This document shows positions 1 to 6,709 of a stretch of 10,636 nucleotides of DNA, in pieces. Position 1 is the first letter of the stretch. Each line of letters starts with the position of its first letter. The position numbers were made by a program, and so were the translations under genes. Where the stretch lies: contig JAKPGH010000151.1 of the NCBI GenBank assembly GCA_029550985.1, forward strand, positions 1-10,636. The letters are read 5' to 3'. Source of the DNA: Bacillota bacterium. Its GTDB lineage: Bacteria > Bacillota > Clostridia > Oscillospirales > Ruminococcaceae. The notes beneath the pieces were generated by a model. It saw only the letters and a list, made by a program, of their open reading frames with translations. It was not told where the DNA came from and searched no databases.

Positions 1-1201
1 CCGCGATTTTCATCGCCTCGTCCAGAGAATGGGCGGGAGTCATGTGCAGGTCGCGGACCATTTCGTCGGGCGCGTCGGAAACATACACCACTCTGGCGTG
101 TTTGAGAACCCGGGCGAAGATTTGGCTCTGCCACTGGTCGATGCGAGTTTCGTCCTTGGGGGTTTTCAGGAAGGTGTCCATCATGCGGTTCAGGTCTTTT
201 TCTTCCGCAAAGGTCTTGTGGAACTCTGCGCCGCCGTGGCCGTCGTTGGATTTGGCCATCATGATGATGACGCCGCCCTCTTTGACGGTGGCTTCGGCAG
301 CAGTCATGCCCTTAACGGCCTGATAGATGTTCTGGTCCAGAGGATATCCGCCGTTGGTGGTGACGGCAATGTCGGCGGGGATGCTGTTTACCTGGCATTT
401 GCTGCTCAGGAACTGACGGCCCTGGATGTGGGCAAGGTCGCAGTCGCCGGCCACCGCGTAGATGACTTCTTTGTTGGCGTTGATGACCACGTTGCAGATA
501 AAGGCAAGGCGGGCCACCCGGGCGGCATACAGCATGTCGATGTGGATGGGGTTGCCGTCTACGATGCCGGTGCGAGCCTTGGGATGGGCGATAAACTCGG
601 CGTTGTGGTTGTAGATAACGGTTTTGCGGCTGGCGATGCCGGGCAGCACGCTCTTGCGGCCGCCGGAGAAACCTGCGAAGAAGTGGGGCTCAATGAAGCC
701 TTCCGCCACCAGCAGGTCTGCGTCGATGGCCAGCTTGTTCAGAATCAGGTCGCCGCCGGAGGGCAGCTTGCCACAGTATACCATGGGAGAGGTGTCGCAG
801 TTGTGGACCACAATCTTTTCATTCTTGACAATTTCGGGGCCGAACTTGTTGATGAGCTCATCCTCGGAAGTGTCGCGATGGCAGCCGGTGGCAATCAGAA
901 TGGTGATGTCGGCGTTGGGGTTGCCTTTGCGGATTTCCGCCAGCAGTTGCGGCATGATGATTTTGGAGGGAACGGGGCGGGTGTGGTCGCTGGCGATGAT
1001 GACCACCTTATTCTTGCCCTCCGCCATGACGCTGAGCTTGGGGGTGCCGACGGGATGCTCCAAAGCCTGGCGAACCAATTCTTCCTGGGAAGCCTCGGGT
1101 TTGTAGTGGTGCATGTGAGAGACCAGTTCCCCCAAGAACCGCTCTTTAGGGAAATCGTACTCAATAATCTCTTTGCCGTAAGGGAATTTTACGACGGGCA
1201 T
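1..1201 (-). CDS. larA: LarA-family nickel-pincer 2-hydroxyacid racemase/epimerase (3' end cut by window edge)
   Basis: The first 400 codons are visible; the family is usually about 420-430 residues, so only a short C-terminal piece is missing. LarA proteins use a nickel-pincer nucleotide to racemise lactate or epimerise other 2-hydroxyacids by hydride abstraction at C2. The key elements are present: SDHTRPVP at 71-78, GCHR with His108, EPHFFAGFSGGRK with His173 and Lys183, and YNHN with His199. These match the known catalytic histidines (108, 174), pincer-attached lysine (184) and nickel-ligand histidine (200) of Lactiplantibacillus LarA, allowing a one-residue shift. The ATG at 1201 follows an AAAGGAGGA ribosome binding site about 5 bases upstream. 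It lies 94 bases after pdxA2 with no evident terminator, so it is probably the last visible gene of the sigma-54 operon. No LarB, LarC or LarE cofactor-synthesis gene is visible. The substrate is unknown: lactate is possible, but the neighbours suggest a tetronate or other aldonate. Confidence 0.9.
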   Translation of the reverse strand, partial: MPVVKFPYGKEIIEYDFPKERFLGELVSHMHHYKPEASQEELVRQALEHPVGTPKLSVMAEGKNKVVIIASDHTRPVPSKIIMPQLLAEIRKGNPNADITILIATGCHRDTSEDELINKFGPEIVKNEKIVVHNCDTSPMVYCGKLPSGGDLILNKLAIDADLLVAEGFIEPHFFAGFSGGRKSVLPGIASRKTVIYNHNAEFIAHPKARTGIVDGNPIHIDMLYAARVARLAFICNVVINANKEVIYAVAGDCDLAHIQGRQFLSSKCQVNSIPADIAVTTNGGYPLDQNIYQAVKGMTAAEATVKEGGVIIMMAKSNDGHGGAEFHKTFAEEKDLNRMMDTFLKTPKDETRIDQWQSQIFARVLKHARVVYVSDAPDEMVRDLHMTPAHSLDEAMKIA

Positions 1202-1295
1202 AGGTATCCTCCTTTATCATAAAACAGTGGGTGTCTGTATCCTTCCAACGTTAATGGCAGTAAGCCAGAGCTCAAGAGGCTTTCGGGTAAAGGTA
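1202..1295 (-). other. 94-bp gap between pdxA2 and larA, no convincing terminator or promoter
   Basis: The gap holds the larA ribosome binding site next to position 1202 and a short AAGCC/GGCTT inverted repeat around 1262-1282. That repeat has only a 5-bp stem and no following T tract on the minus strand, so I do not call it a terminator. I found no GG-N10-GC sigma-54 element and no clear -35/-10 pair. Read-through from pdxA2 into larA is therefore the simplest reading. Confidence 0.4.
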
Positions 1296-2264
1296 TTATA
1301 ACTTCTCGCCGATCTCGATGGCGTAGAGCAGACTGTCCGGTTTGGCCACCAGCTTGCCGGCAATGTCAAAGGCGGTGCCGTGGTCCACCGAAGTCCGCAC
1401 CACATCCAGCCCGACGGTGATGTTGACTCCTTCGTCAAAAGCCAGCAGCTTTAAGGGAATGTGTCCCTGGTCGTGGTACTGGGCCACGACAATATCAAAT
1501 TCTCCCTTCAGGGCCCGCAGGAATACCGTGTCGGGAGCGATGGGGCCGGTGACCTGAATGCCCCGCTGTTTGCAGATTCCCACCGCCGGGGCGATTTCTT
1601 TGATTTCCTCGTCGCCAAAGAGGCCGTTTTCCCCCGCGTGGGGATTGAGACCCGCCACCGCAATCCGAGGTGTTTCGTAGCCTGTTTTCTTCAGAGTTTC
1701 ATGGGCCAGTTGGATGACGTTGACCACCCGCTCTTTGGTCAGGGAGGTGCAGGCCTCCCGCAGGGAAATGTGGGTGGATACGTGAATGACCTTCAGCTGC
1801 TTGCTCCAAAGCAGCATGGCGTAGTTGTCGCCGTGGGTGAACTCGCCGAAAATCTCGGTGTGTCCGGCGTAGTTGTGCCCCGCCAGATGAAGGGATTCTT
1901 TGTTGAGAGGCGCGGTGACCACGGAGGTTACCTCTTTGGCCAGGGCGCTGTCGATGGCCGCCCGCACATAGCGGAACGCGCACTCTCCGCCAAGGGCGCT
2001 TACCTTGCCGATGGGAACATCCTCCACCCGAACGGGGTAGGGATCGATAATGTTGATGGCTCCCAGTGCCGCTTGGGTAGCACTGGGAACCACATGAACT
2101 GGGAAGGGAGATTGCAACAGCCTTGCATAGTGCTCCGCCATGGAGGCGCTTCCAAACACAATGCAGCGGTCGATGTAGTTGGGGCGTTCCATCAAAGCTT
2201 TGACGATAATTTCCGGCCCGATGCCACAGGGGTCACCCATGGTGATAGCAAAACGTTTTGTCAT
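1296..2264 (-). CDS. pdxA2: PdxA2-like D-threonate/D-erythronate 4-phosphate dehydrogenase
   Basis: A 322-residue protein of the PdxA family, the usual length. PdxA enzymes oxidise a 4-phosphorylated four-carbon acid at C3 with NAD and the product decarboxylates. PdxA2 acts on D-threonate (or D-erythronate) 4-phosphate and yields dihydroxyacetone phosphate. Visible motifs are MGDPCGIGPEI at 9-19, TAPLNKE at 117-123, AGHTEIFG at 133-140, NPHAGENGLFGDEE at 207-220 and YHDQGHIPLK at 263-272. The three metal ligands of E. coli PdxA (His166, His211, His266) correspond to His165, His209 and His264. The start codon lies 5 bases after the kinase stop, preceded by AAGGA, so the two are co-translated. 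Pairing with a DUF1537 kinase, and the absence of vitamin B6 genes, favours the PdxA2 catabolic role over pyridoxal phosphate synthesis. Sequence alone does not exclude biosynthetic PdxA. Confidence 0.88.
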   Translation of the reverse strand: MTKRFAITMGDPCGIGPEIIVKALMERPNYIDRCIVFGSASMAEHYARLLQSPFPVHVVPSATQAALGAINIIDPYPVRVEDVPIGKVSALGGECAFRYVRAAIDSALAKEVTSVVTAPLNKESLHLAGHNYAGHTEIFGEFTHGDNYAMLLWSKQLKVIHVSTHISLREACTSLTKERVVNVIQLAHETLKKTGYETPRIAVAGLNPHAGENGLFGDEEIKEIAPAVGICKQRGIQVTGPIAPDTVFLRALKGEFDIVVAQYHDQGHIPLKLLAFDEGVNITVGLDVVRTSVDHGTAFDIAGKLVAKPDSLLYAIEIGEKL

Positions 2265-2269
2265 GATCC

Positions 2270-3505
2270 TTAATCTACTTCCTTTAATTTACGCAGCGCA
2301 AAGTCGATGGCATCTTCCCGTCCAAAGGCGCCGGCTTTGGTAATCATTTTTAGGCCGTCCCACGGGCCGCCCCGCAGGCGCATCATGGGAATGCCCACCA
2401 AGATTTCCGTTTGAATCATGGAGCCGGATGCTTCCAGAGCGCGCATGAAAGAGATGGCCGTATCTCCTCCGGTCAGGAATACGCCGCTGGGCCTGAATTG
2501 CTCCAGCACCAGGCGGGCGATTTGCCCCATCGTGTCCTGGGTGTAGAAGCTGACCTGTTCCAGAGCCATGCCCTTTTCGGCGGCCGCCCGGTCGGCGTTG
2601 GCAAGGCCGGTTTTCCGGTCCACTGAGGAGGCGGAGGCCAGGAGCACGTCTTTGCCCGCCTTGAGAAAATCCACCGCCTGGGCGGCGATTTCCCGAGGGG
2701 TTACCTGCTCCAGAATCAGCTGGTCGATGGGCACGCTGACCAACGCGGCTCCCTGTTTTTGAGCCCAGAGAAGTTGTTGGTTGGTCACCTCGCTCAGGCT
2801 GGCAATCACCGCCAGAGCGGGGGAGATGTTGCGCTCCAGCCCCAGCAGCACGTCGGCGATGGCTGCGGTGCCGCACCAGAGAATCCGGCGTCCCGTCTTG
2901 AGGGCCGCTTGAACCAGAATCTCCAGGTGGCGGTTGCTGGTAGCGTCGGCGGAGCATATGGTTGCCCCGGAAAAATCGATGTTGCCGCTTTCGATTTCCT
3001 GCAACCCGATATGCTTCACCGGTTGCGAGAAGGCTTCCTGCAGAATGATTTGAATGTTGTCCTGCCGGACGGGAGTTTTGGGGTCCCGAGCCATCTCCGT
3101 TTGGGTGATGGGCACACCGTTAAGCATGTGCACGGCGTTTTCCGTTGTCCTTCCCAGGGTGGGCAGCGCGGGCGCAAACAGGACCAAATCGGCGTTCATC
3201 GCAGCCTGGGTGGCGGCAATTTCCACGCCAATGTTGCCCCGCAAAGTGGAATCCACCTTCTTAATTACATGGTGGAAGGAGGAGAAATCAACGGGTGCAA
3301 GCTGTCGGGCCAATTTCTCCTGAGCTTCCGTCTTGCTCAGCGCCCGACTTTCGGTATCGATGACGTAGGAGCAGTCGTCTGCCTTGACGCCATCGGAGGA
3401 AAAGACGACGCTGACCGGCAGACCCCGGCGGCAAATTTGCACGCCGGTGTCGTTGGCGCCGGTAAAGTCGTCCGCAATCACTAAATAGCGACTAGCGTTT
3501 TTCAT
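2270..3505 (-). CDS. dtnK: DUF1537 four-carbon acid sugar kinase (DtnK-like)
   Basis: A 411-residue four-carbon acid sugar kinase, the usual length. It phosphorylates a tetronate such as D-threonate or D-erythronate at O4 with ATP, making the substrate for PdxA2. The N-terminal substrate domain carries the family hallmark ADDFTGANDTG at 11-21, and KKVDSTLRGNIG at 82-93. The C-terminal nucleotide-binding domain carries TGGDTA at 345-350 and TKAGAFG at 389-395. The ATG at 3505 starts 3 bases after the permease stop, with AAGGCG a few bases upstream. It ends 5 bases before pdxA2. This tight permease-kinase-dehydrogenase order matches the experimentally established D-threonate (DtnK/PdxA2) type of route. 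Which tetronate stereoisomer is used cannot be read from the sequence. Confidence 0.9.
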   Translation of the reverse strand: MKNASRYLVIADDFTGANDTGVQICRRGLPVSVVFSSDGVKADDCSYVIDTESRALSKTEAQEKLARQLAPVDFSSFHHVIKKVDSTLRGNIGVEIAATQAAMNADLVLFAPALPTLGRTTENAVHMLNGVPITQTEMARDPKTPVRQDNIQIILQEAFSQPVKHIGLQEIESGNIDFSGATICSADATSNRHLEILVQAALKTGRRILWCGTAAIADVLLGLERNISPALAVIASLSEVTNQQLLWAQKQGAALVSVPIDQLILEQVTPREIAAQAVDFLKAGKDVLLASASSVDRKTGLANADRAAAEKGMALEQVSFYTQDTMGQIARLVLEQFRPSGVFLTGGDTAISFMRALEASGSMIQTEILVGIPMMRLRGGPWDGLKMITKAGAFGREDAIDFALRKLKEVD

Positions 3506-3508
3506 AGC

Positions 3509-4459
3509 TTACGCCTTGGCAGCACGCCGCTTGCTTTCATACTTCGCAATGTAGCTGGTCAGAATGGGGCAGAGGATGGCGGTCACAATGATGGCCGCGG
3601 CAATTTGAGCGGTGGCGGAAGCTTCGACAGCCTTCAGGCTGGCGTCGGCAGCGGCAATAGCGGCGGGAGTACCCACGGCGTTGCCGGCAGTGGTGCCGAT
3701 GGCGGCGCCCACTTCGGGATGCTCAGCGCGGATGAGCTTCATAACCAGCCAGCCACCCAGACCAGTCAGGATGCAGGAGAGCAGTCCGAGGATGAATCCG
3801 GGAATGCCGGCTTCCAGAAGCTGACGCAGGCTCAGAGCGGATCCCAAGGGGAAGGCGAAGAAGGGAATCAGAATGGTAGCGCCGGGAGCCAGCCATTCGC
3901 GCAACTCTTCGTCCAGGTTGCCCAGAACGCAGCCGACGATGATGGGCAGAATGGCGCCAACCAGCATCATGAAGGGAATTTCGGCAATACCGGACATACC
4001 CAGGGCCACCATGGTCAGGAAGGGACCGTCGTTGATGGACAGAATGGACACGGCGCCGACGTCGGTGGAGTCGCCAAATTCACCGGCCAGGGCGCAGTAA
4101 AGACCGCCGTTGGAGTTGGTGATGGCGGCAATCAGAGCCAGAGGAGTAAGGCCCAGGATACCCTGAGGACCGGCAATGTTGTTGACAATGATACCAAGAG
4201 CGGCACCGATGATGAACTTAATGGCAGTCAGGACAACACCTTTCAGCAAAGGCTGGCCGGCTTGCTTTACATTAATCTGAGCGCCGTTGCAGAACAGGAA
4301 CACGGCCAGAATGGGCATGGCGCCTGTTTTCCACAGGTGAGAGGAGAAGCTGCCGATTTCCAGGAACTGGGGGAAGAAGGTGTTGGTCAGTACGCCGAGC
4401 AGCAGAGGAACGATCATCAAACCGCCGGGAACCTTTTTGACTGTTTTTAGAATGTTCAT
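3509..4459 (-). CDS. kdgT: KdgT-family sugar-acid permease
   Basis: A 316-residue integral membrane protein of the 2-keto-3-deoxygluconate permease family, which imports sugar acids in symport with protons. Most of the sequence is hydrophobic, with about ten potential membrane segments. Family blocks are NSNGGLY at 115-121, the GD-x-x-D-x-GA-x-x-ILS segment at 129-141, NDGPFLTM at 143-150, and GTTAGNAVGTPAAIA at 255-269. The C-terminus is basic (KYESKRRAAKA), consistent with a cytosolic end. The ATG at 4459 is preceded by a strong TTAGGAGGG site 7 bases away. It is the first gene after the sigma-54 promoter, so its substrate probably defines the operon. Since the next two genes handle four-carbon acids and no 2-keto-3-deoxygluconate kinase or aldolase is seen, a tetronate is a more likely substrate than the family name implies; this is inference. 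Confidence 0.88.
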   Translation of the reverse strand: MNILKTVKKVPGGLMIVPLLLGVLTNTFFPQFLEIGSFSSHLWKTGAMPILAVFLFCNGAQINVKQAGQPLLKGVVLTAIKFIIGAALGIIVNNIAGPQGILGLTPLALIAAITNSNGGLYCALAGEFGDSTDVGAVSILSINDGPFLTMVALGMSGIAEIPFMMLVGAILPIIVGCVLGNLDEELREWLAPGATILIPFFAFPLGSALSLRQLLEAGIPGFILGLLSCILTGLGGWLVMKLIRAEHPEVGAAIGTTAGNAVGTPAAIAAADASLKAVEASATAQIAAAIIVTAILCPILTSYIAKYESKRRAAKA

Positions 4460-4507
4460 TGTTACCCTCCTAAGAAACTAAAATTTTGGTCCACTCACCT
4501 ATAATTA

Positions 4508-4522
4508 GCAAAGTTCGTGCCA
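4508..4522 (-). promoter_or_regulatory. Sigma-54 (-24/-12) promoter of the kdgT-dtnK-pdxA2-larA operon
   Basis: On the minus strand the sequence reads TGGCAC-GAACT-TTGC followed by TA. This agrees fully with the sigma-54 core TGGCAC-N5-TTGCW, with GG and GC elements 10 bases apart. Transcription should start near 4496-4497, giving a leader of about 37 bases before the kdgT ATG. The adjacent gene encodes a sigma-54 activator, which makes a chance match unlikely. Confidence 0.9.
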
Positions 4523-4639
4523 AAATAATTGGATGCCCCTGATAATCCAACAATATTTTGTCAAAACTATAGTCCTTAGAGTATATTTTTGTAGAAAGTC
4601 GGACTTTATGCGCCGCCCTTCAACAATTTCTGCATAGGA

Positions 4640-4674
4640 AATATTTATTGCTTACCCAAATTTTAATAAATATT
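4640..4674. repeat. AT-rich inverted repeat between promoter and upstream activator sites
   Basis: AATATTTATT at 4640-4649 is perfectly inverted as AATAAATATT at 4665-4674, with a 15-base spacer. It lies in the stretch that must loop when an upstream-bound activator touches sigma-54 polymerase. It could be a flexible or bent segment or a binding site for an architectural protein. AT-rich repeats of this kind also arise by chance, so the function is uncertain. Confidence 0.4.
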
Positions 4675-4700
4675 GCAGGTTTATAAAATGAATTTAAAAA

Positions 4701-4720
4701 ATGAAACGCCTACGTTTCAT
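4701..4720. promoter_or_regulatory. Upstream activator site 1 (perfect palindrome)
   Basis: ATGAAACGCCTACGTTTCAT is a perfect inverted repeat with 8-bp arms and a 4-base centre; flanking A4700/T4721 extend the arms to 9. Its centre is about 214 bases upstream of the predicted sigma-54 start, a typical distance for an enhancer-binding protein site. Two further copies of the motif follow in tandem. Read on the minus strand it also forms a short stem followed by T residues, so it may weakly terminate the activator transcript. Confidence 0.8.
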
Positions 4721-4722
4721 TA

Positions 4723-4742
4723 ATGAACAAATAGTGTTTCAT
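4723..4742. promoter_or_regulatory. Upstream activator site 2 (degenerate)
   Basis: ATGAACAA-ATAG-TGTTTCAT keeps the outer arms ATGAA/TTCAT and matches the perfect site at 5 of 8 left and 7 of 8 right positions. Its centre is 22 bp from site 1 and 21 bp from site 3, so the three sites are in register. Taken alone it would be weak; the spacing supports it. Confidence 0.55.
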
Positions 4743-4743
4743 C

Positions 4744-4763
4744 AAGAAACGCAGACGTTTCAA
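4744..4763. promoter_or_regulatory. Upstream activator site 3 (near-perfect palindrome)
   Basis: AAGAAACG-CAGA-CGTTTCAA matches the site 1 arms at 7 of 8 positions on each side and has the same 4-base centre. GAAACG/CGTTTC is perfectly inverted. It ends 13 bases before the activator stop codon, at about 257 bases upstream of the predicted sigma-54 start. Confidence 0.75.
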
Positions 4764-4776
4764 ACTGAAAAGTGGC

Positions 4777-6660
4777 TTACACTTTGGTTTGACTGCGGAG
4801 TTTGCGCCACAGGGTGGTGCGGCTGATGCCCAGAATTTTGGCGGTTTCCTGCATGTTTCCGCCGGTTTGGCGCAGCACTTTTTGAATGACTTCCAGCTCC
4901 AGATTTTTCAGCGGTGCCACCGGTACCGGCTCGGAGTCCTTTTCGAAAAGGTCCGCTGCAATATCCGGGGAGAAATGTTCCATGAGATGGTCGAAGGAAG
5001 AGAGGATGACGCTTTTTTCCATCATGCCCTCCAGTTCCCGCACGTTGCCCGGATAATCGTGCTGCAGCAGCAGTTTTTTCACCTCGGGGGTGATGGCAAG
5101 CTCCTGCTTGTTGTATTTTTTCGCATACTTTTTAATAAAGGATTCCGCCAGAGGAAGGATATCCTCCCTGCGCTGCTTCAGTTCCGGGATGCGCAGGGTG
5201 AGGATGCTGATGCGAAAATACAAATCCTTTCGGAAGGTGCCCTCCTGAATCATTTTGGCCAGATTGCGGTTGGAGGCCGTGATAATCCGCACGTCCACCG
5301 GTATCATTTTGGTGTCGCCGATGCGCATTACCTGTTTTTCCTGCAGAACCCGCAGCAGCCGGCTTTGCAGGTCGATGGGAAGCTCGGAAATTTCGTCCAG
5401 GAACAGGGTCCCCTCGTGGGCCAGCTCGAAAATACCGGCCCGGCCTTTTTTCCCGGCGCCGGTGAAGGAGCCTTCCACATACCCGAACAGCTCGCTTTCG
5501 ATGAGGGACGGGGAAATGGCGGCGCAGTTGATGGCCACAAAAGGCCCGTTGGCCCGTGGAGAGGCGTTGTGGATGCTCTGGCAAAACAGCTCCTTGCCCA
5601 CGCCGCTGCTGCCGAAGATGTGGATGGGAGTGTCAAAGGCGGCGTAGTTTTTCGCCATGCTGATGCAGGTTTCCATGGCCTTGCTGTGGTAGATGATGTC
5701 GTCAAAGGTGTATTTGGCCACAAAACCCTGCTCGCTGAGTTTGCGGCGGATTTTCCGCTCCAGGTTTTGGACTTCCGTCACTTCCTGGAAGGTGGCGACG
5801 GCGCCGGTGATTTCGTCGTCCACAATGATGGGGATTCGGTTGGTGGTGATGCTGGTGTTGTGTACCTTTTGAATTTGGGAATGTTGGGGATTTCCGGATT
5901 TGAGCACTTCCGGCAGGAGGCTGTTGGGCACCACCTGGGATATTTTTTTCCCCAGCACCTGGTCCTTGCGGATGCCGAAGATTTCCTCGGCGCGGCGGTT
6001 GAAGATGGTGACGTGCTCTTCCCGGTCGATGGCGATGACGCCGTCGTGGATAAAGTCGGTCATGGTCATCAGCCATTGGGTCCGCTCTTTTTCGTGCCTG
6101 GTGGCTCGGAGAATTCGCCGGGCCTCCTGGATGGCGGTGAGGATGGTTTCCTCCCGGGACGGAATTACCATTCCCTTGCATCCCAACTGTTGAACGATGG
6201 GAATGATGTTGGCGTCTCCGATAAAGTTGTTGATTCCCTTTTCCTTGTTGGAGCGGATGATGTTGTAGACGCCCTTCTCGCTGTGGAGTTCAATCATGTG
6301 GATTCGTTCCGGAATTAAGTGCCGGATGATGTCGAATCCGTAAATGATGTTGCCAAACCCCACCACGCCGATTTCCTGCACGTTGTCTTCCACAATTTGT
6401 TTGTAGCACTTGATGATGTCGTAGGCGTCCACCTTGATTTCGGTGACGGGGACGCTGTAGGCCTGCCGTATCATGCGGTAGGTGCCGCCCCGGGACACCA
6501 GGACTTTGGCGCCGGCGGCGATGGCCTGTCCCGCCACGTTGACCCCTTCGCTCATATTGCCCAGCATCACGTCGACGTTGTGATAGTTATGTTTTTCAAT
6601 AATCTTCAGCGCTGTGTCGTAGATGTTTTGGATGGGACAAATCACAACAATATCCTTCAT
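4777..6660 (-). CDS. Sigma-54-dependent activator with PrpR_N sensor, PAS, AAA+ and Fis-type HTH domains
   Basis: A 627-residue enhancer-binding protein. The N-terminal PrpR_N-type sensor (about 5-185) shows LVSRGGTYRMIR at 54-65 and VPVTEIKVDAYDII at 70-83. A PAS domain follows at about 195-300 (DGVIAIDREEHVTIFN). The AAA+ domain (about 320-555) has Walker A GSSGVGKE at 350-357, ESELFGYVEGSFTGA ending at 402, Walker B LFLDE at 419-423 and RKDLYFR at 477-483. The HTH at about 600-623 reads ETAKILGISRTTLWRKLRS. The sigma-54 contact loop is GSFTGA rather than GAFTGA. I chose the ATG at 6660 because AAAGGTG lies 6 bases upstream. A 15-codon upstream extension would need TTG at 6705 with no good ribosome site. 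It most likely senses a substrate or intermediate of the adjacent operon and activates its -24/-12 promoter. Confidence 0.92.
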   Translation of the reverse strand: MKDIVVICPIQNIYDTALKIIEKHNYHNVDVMLGNMSEGVNVAGQAIAAGAKVLVSRGGTYRMIRQAYSVPVTEIKVDAYDIIKCYKQIVEDNVQEIGVVGFGNIIYGFDIIRHLIPERIHMIELHSEKGVYNIIRSNKEKGINNFIGDANIIPIVQQLGCKGMVIPSREETILTAIQEARRILRATRHEKERTQWLMTMTDFIHDGVIAIDREEHVTIFNRRAEEIFGIRKDQVLGKKISQVVPNSLLPEVLKSGNPQHSQIQKVHNTSITTNRIPIIVDDEITGAVATFQEVTEVQNLERKIRRKLSEQGFVAKYTFDDIIYHSKAMETCISMAKNYAAFDTPIHIFGSSGVGKELFCQSIHNASPRANGPFVAINCAAISPSLIESELFGYVEGSFTGAGKKGRAGIFELAHEGTLFLDEISELPIDLQSRLLRVLQEKQVMRIGDTKMIPVDVRIITASNRNLAKMIQEGTFRKDLYFRISILTLRIPELKQRREDILPLAESFIKKYAKKYNKQELAITPEVKKLLLQHDYPGNVRELEGMMEKSVILSSFDHLMEHFSPDIAADLFEKDSEPVPVAPLKNLELEVIQKVLRQTGGNMQETAKILGISRTTLWRKLRSQTKV

Positions 6661-6666
6661 CTTCCG

Positions 6667-6673
6667 CACCTTT
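6667..6673 (-). promoter_or_regulatory. Ribosome binding site deciding the activator start
   Basis: AAAGGTG lies 6 bases before the ATG at 6660, within AGGAAAGGTG. No comparable site precedes the TTG at 6705, so translation should begin at 6660. Confidence 0.7.
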
Positions 6674-6709
6674 CCTGACTTTGCCGTACGCAATGGATAA
6701 TACAACTAT

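Larger units (their letters stand above)
4460..4776. other. 317-bp control region between activator gene and kdgT
   Basis: This gap is clearly more AT-rich than the flanking genes. Reading toward kdgT, it holds three tandem activator sites (4763-4701), an AT-rich inverted repeat, the sigma-54 promoter (4522-4508) and the kdgT ribosome binding site. I see no open reading frame worth calling in it. Confidence 0.8.

Noticed and set aside
29..1222. Long plus-strand open frames (29-1222, 4789-6318, 6837-8207 and others)
   Set aside because: Each lies antisense to a minus-strand gene with clear family motifs. The translations are low-complexity, Gly/Val/Asp-rich strings with no recognisable domain, a typical shadow effect in GC-rich third positions.
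1202..1295. Separate sigma-54 or sigma-70 promoter for larA
   Set aside because: No GG-N10-GC pair of the right context and no convincing -35/-10 pair; only a weak TTGAGC...TAACGT combination is present.
4556..4566. TTTTG-T-CAAAA short palindrome
   Set aside because: The 5-bp arms in AT-rich DNA have no repeat elsewhere in the control region, so chance is the simplest explanation.
4701..4720. Catabolite-responsive (cre) element
   Set aside because: The palindrome superficially resembles a cre box, but the central CG falls one base out of register with the WTGNAANCGNWNNCW consensus. Repeated copies with fixed spacing fit an activator site better.
6661..6705. N-terminal extension of the activator by 15 codons
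   Set aside because: It needs a TTG start with no ribosome binding site and overlaps the candidate -10 region. The ATG at 6660 has a well-placed AAAGGTG.
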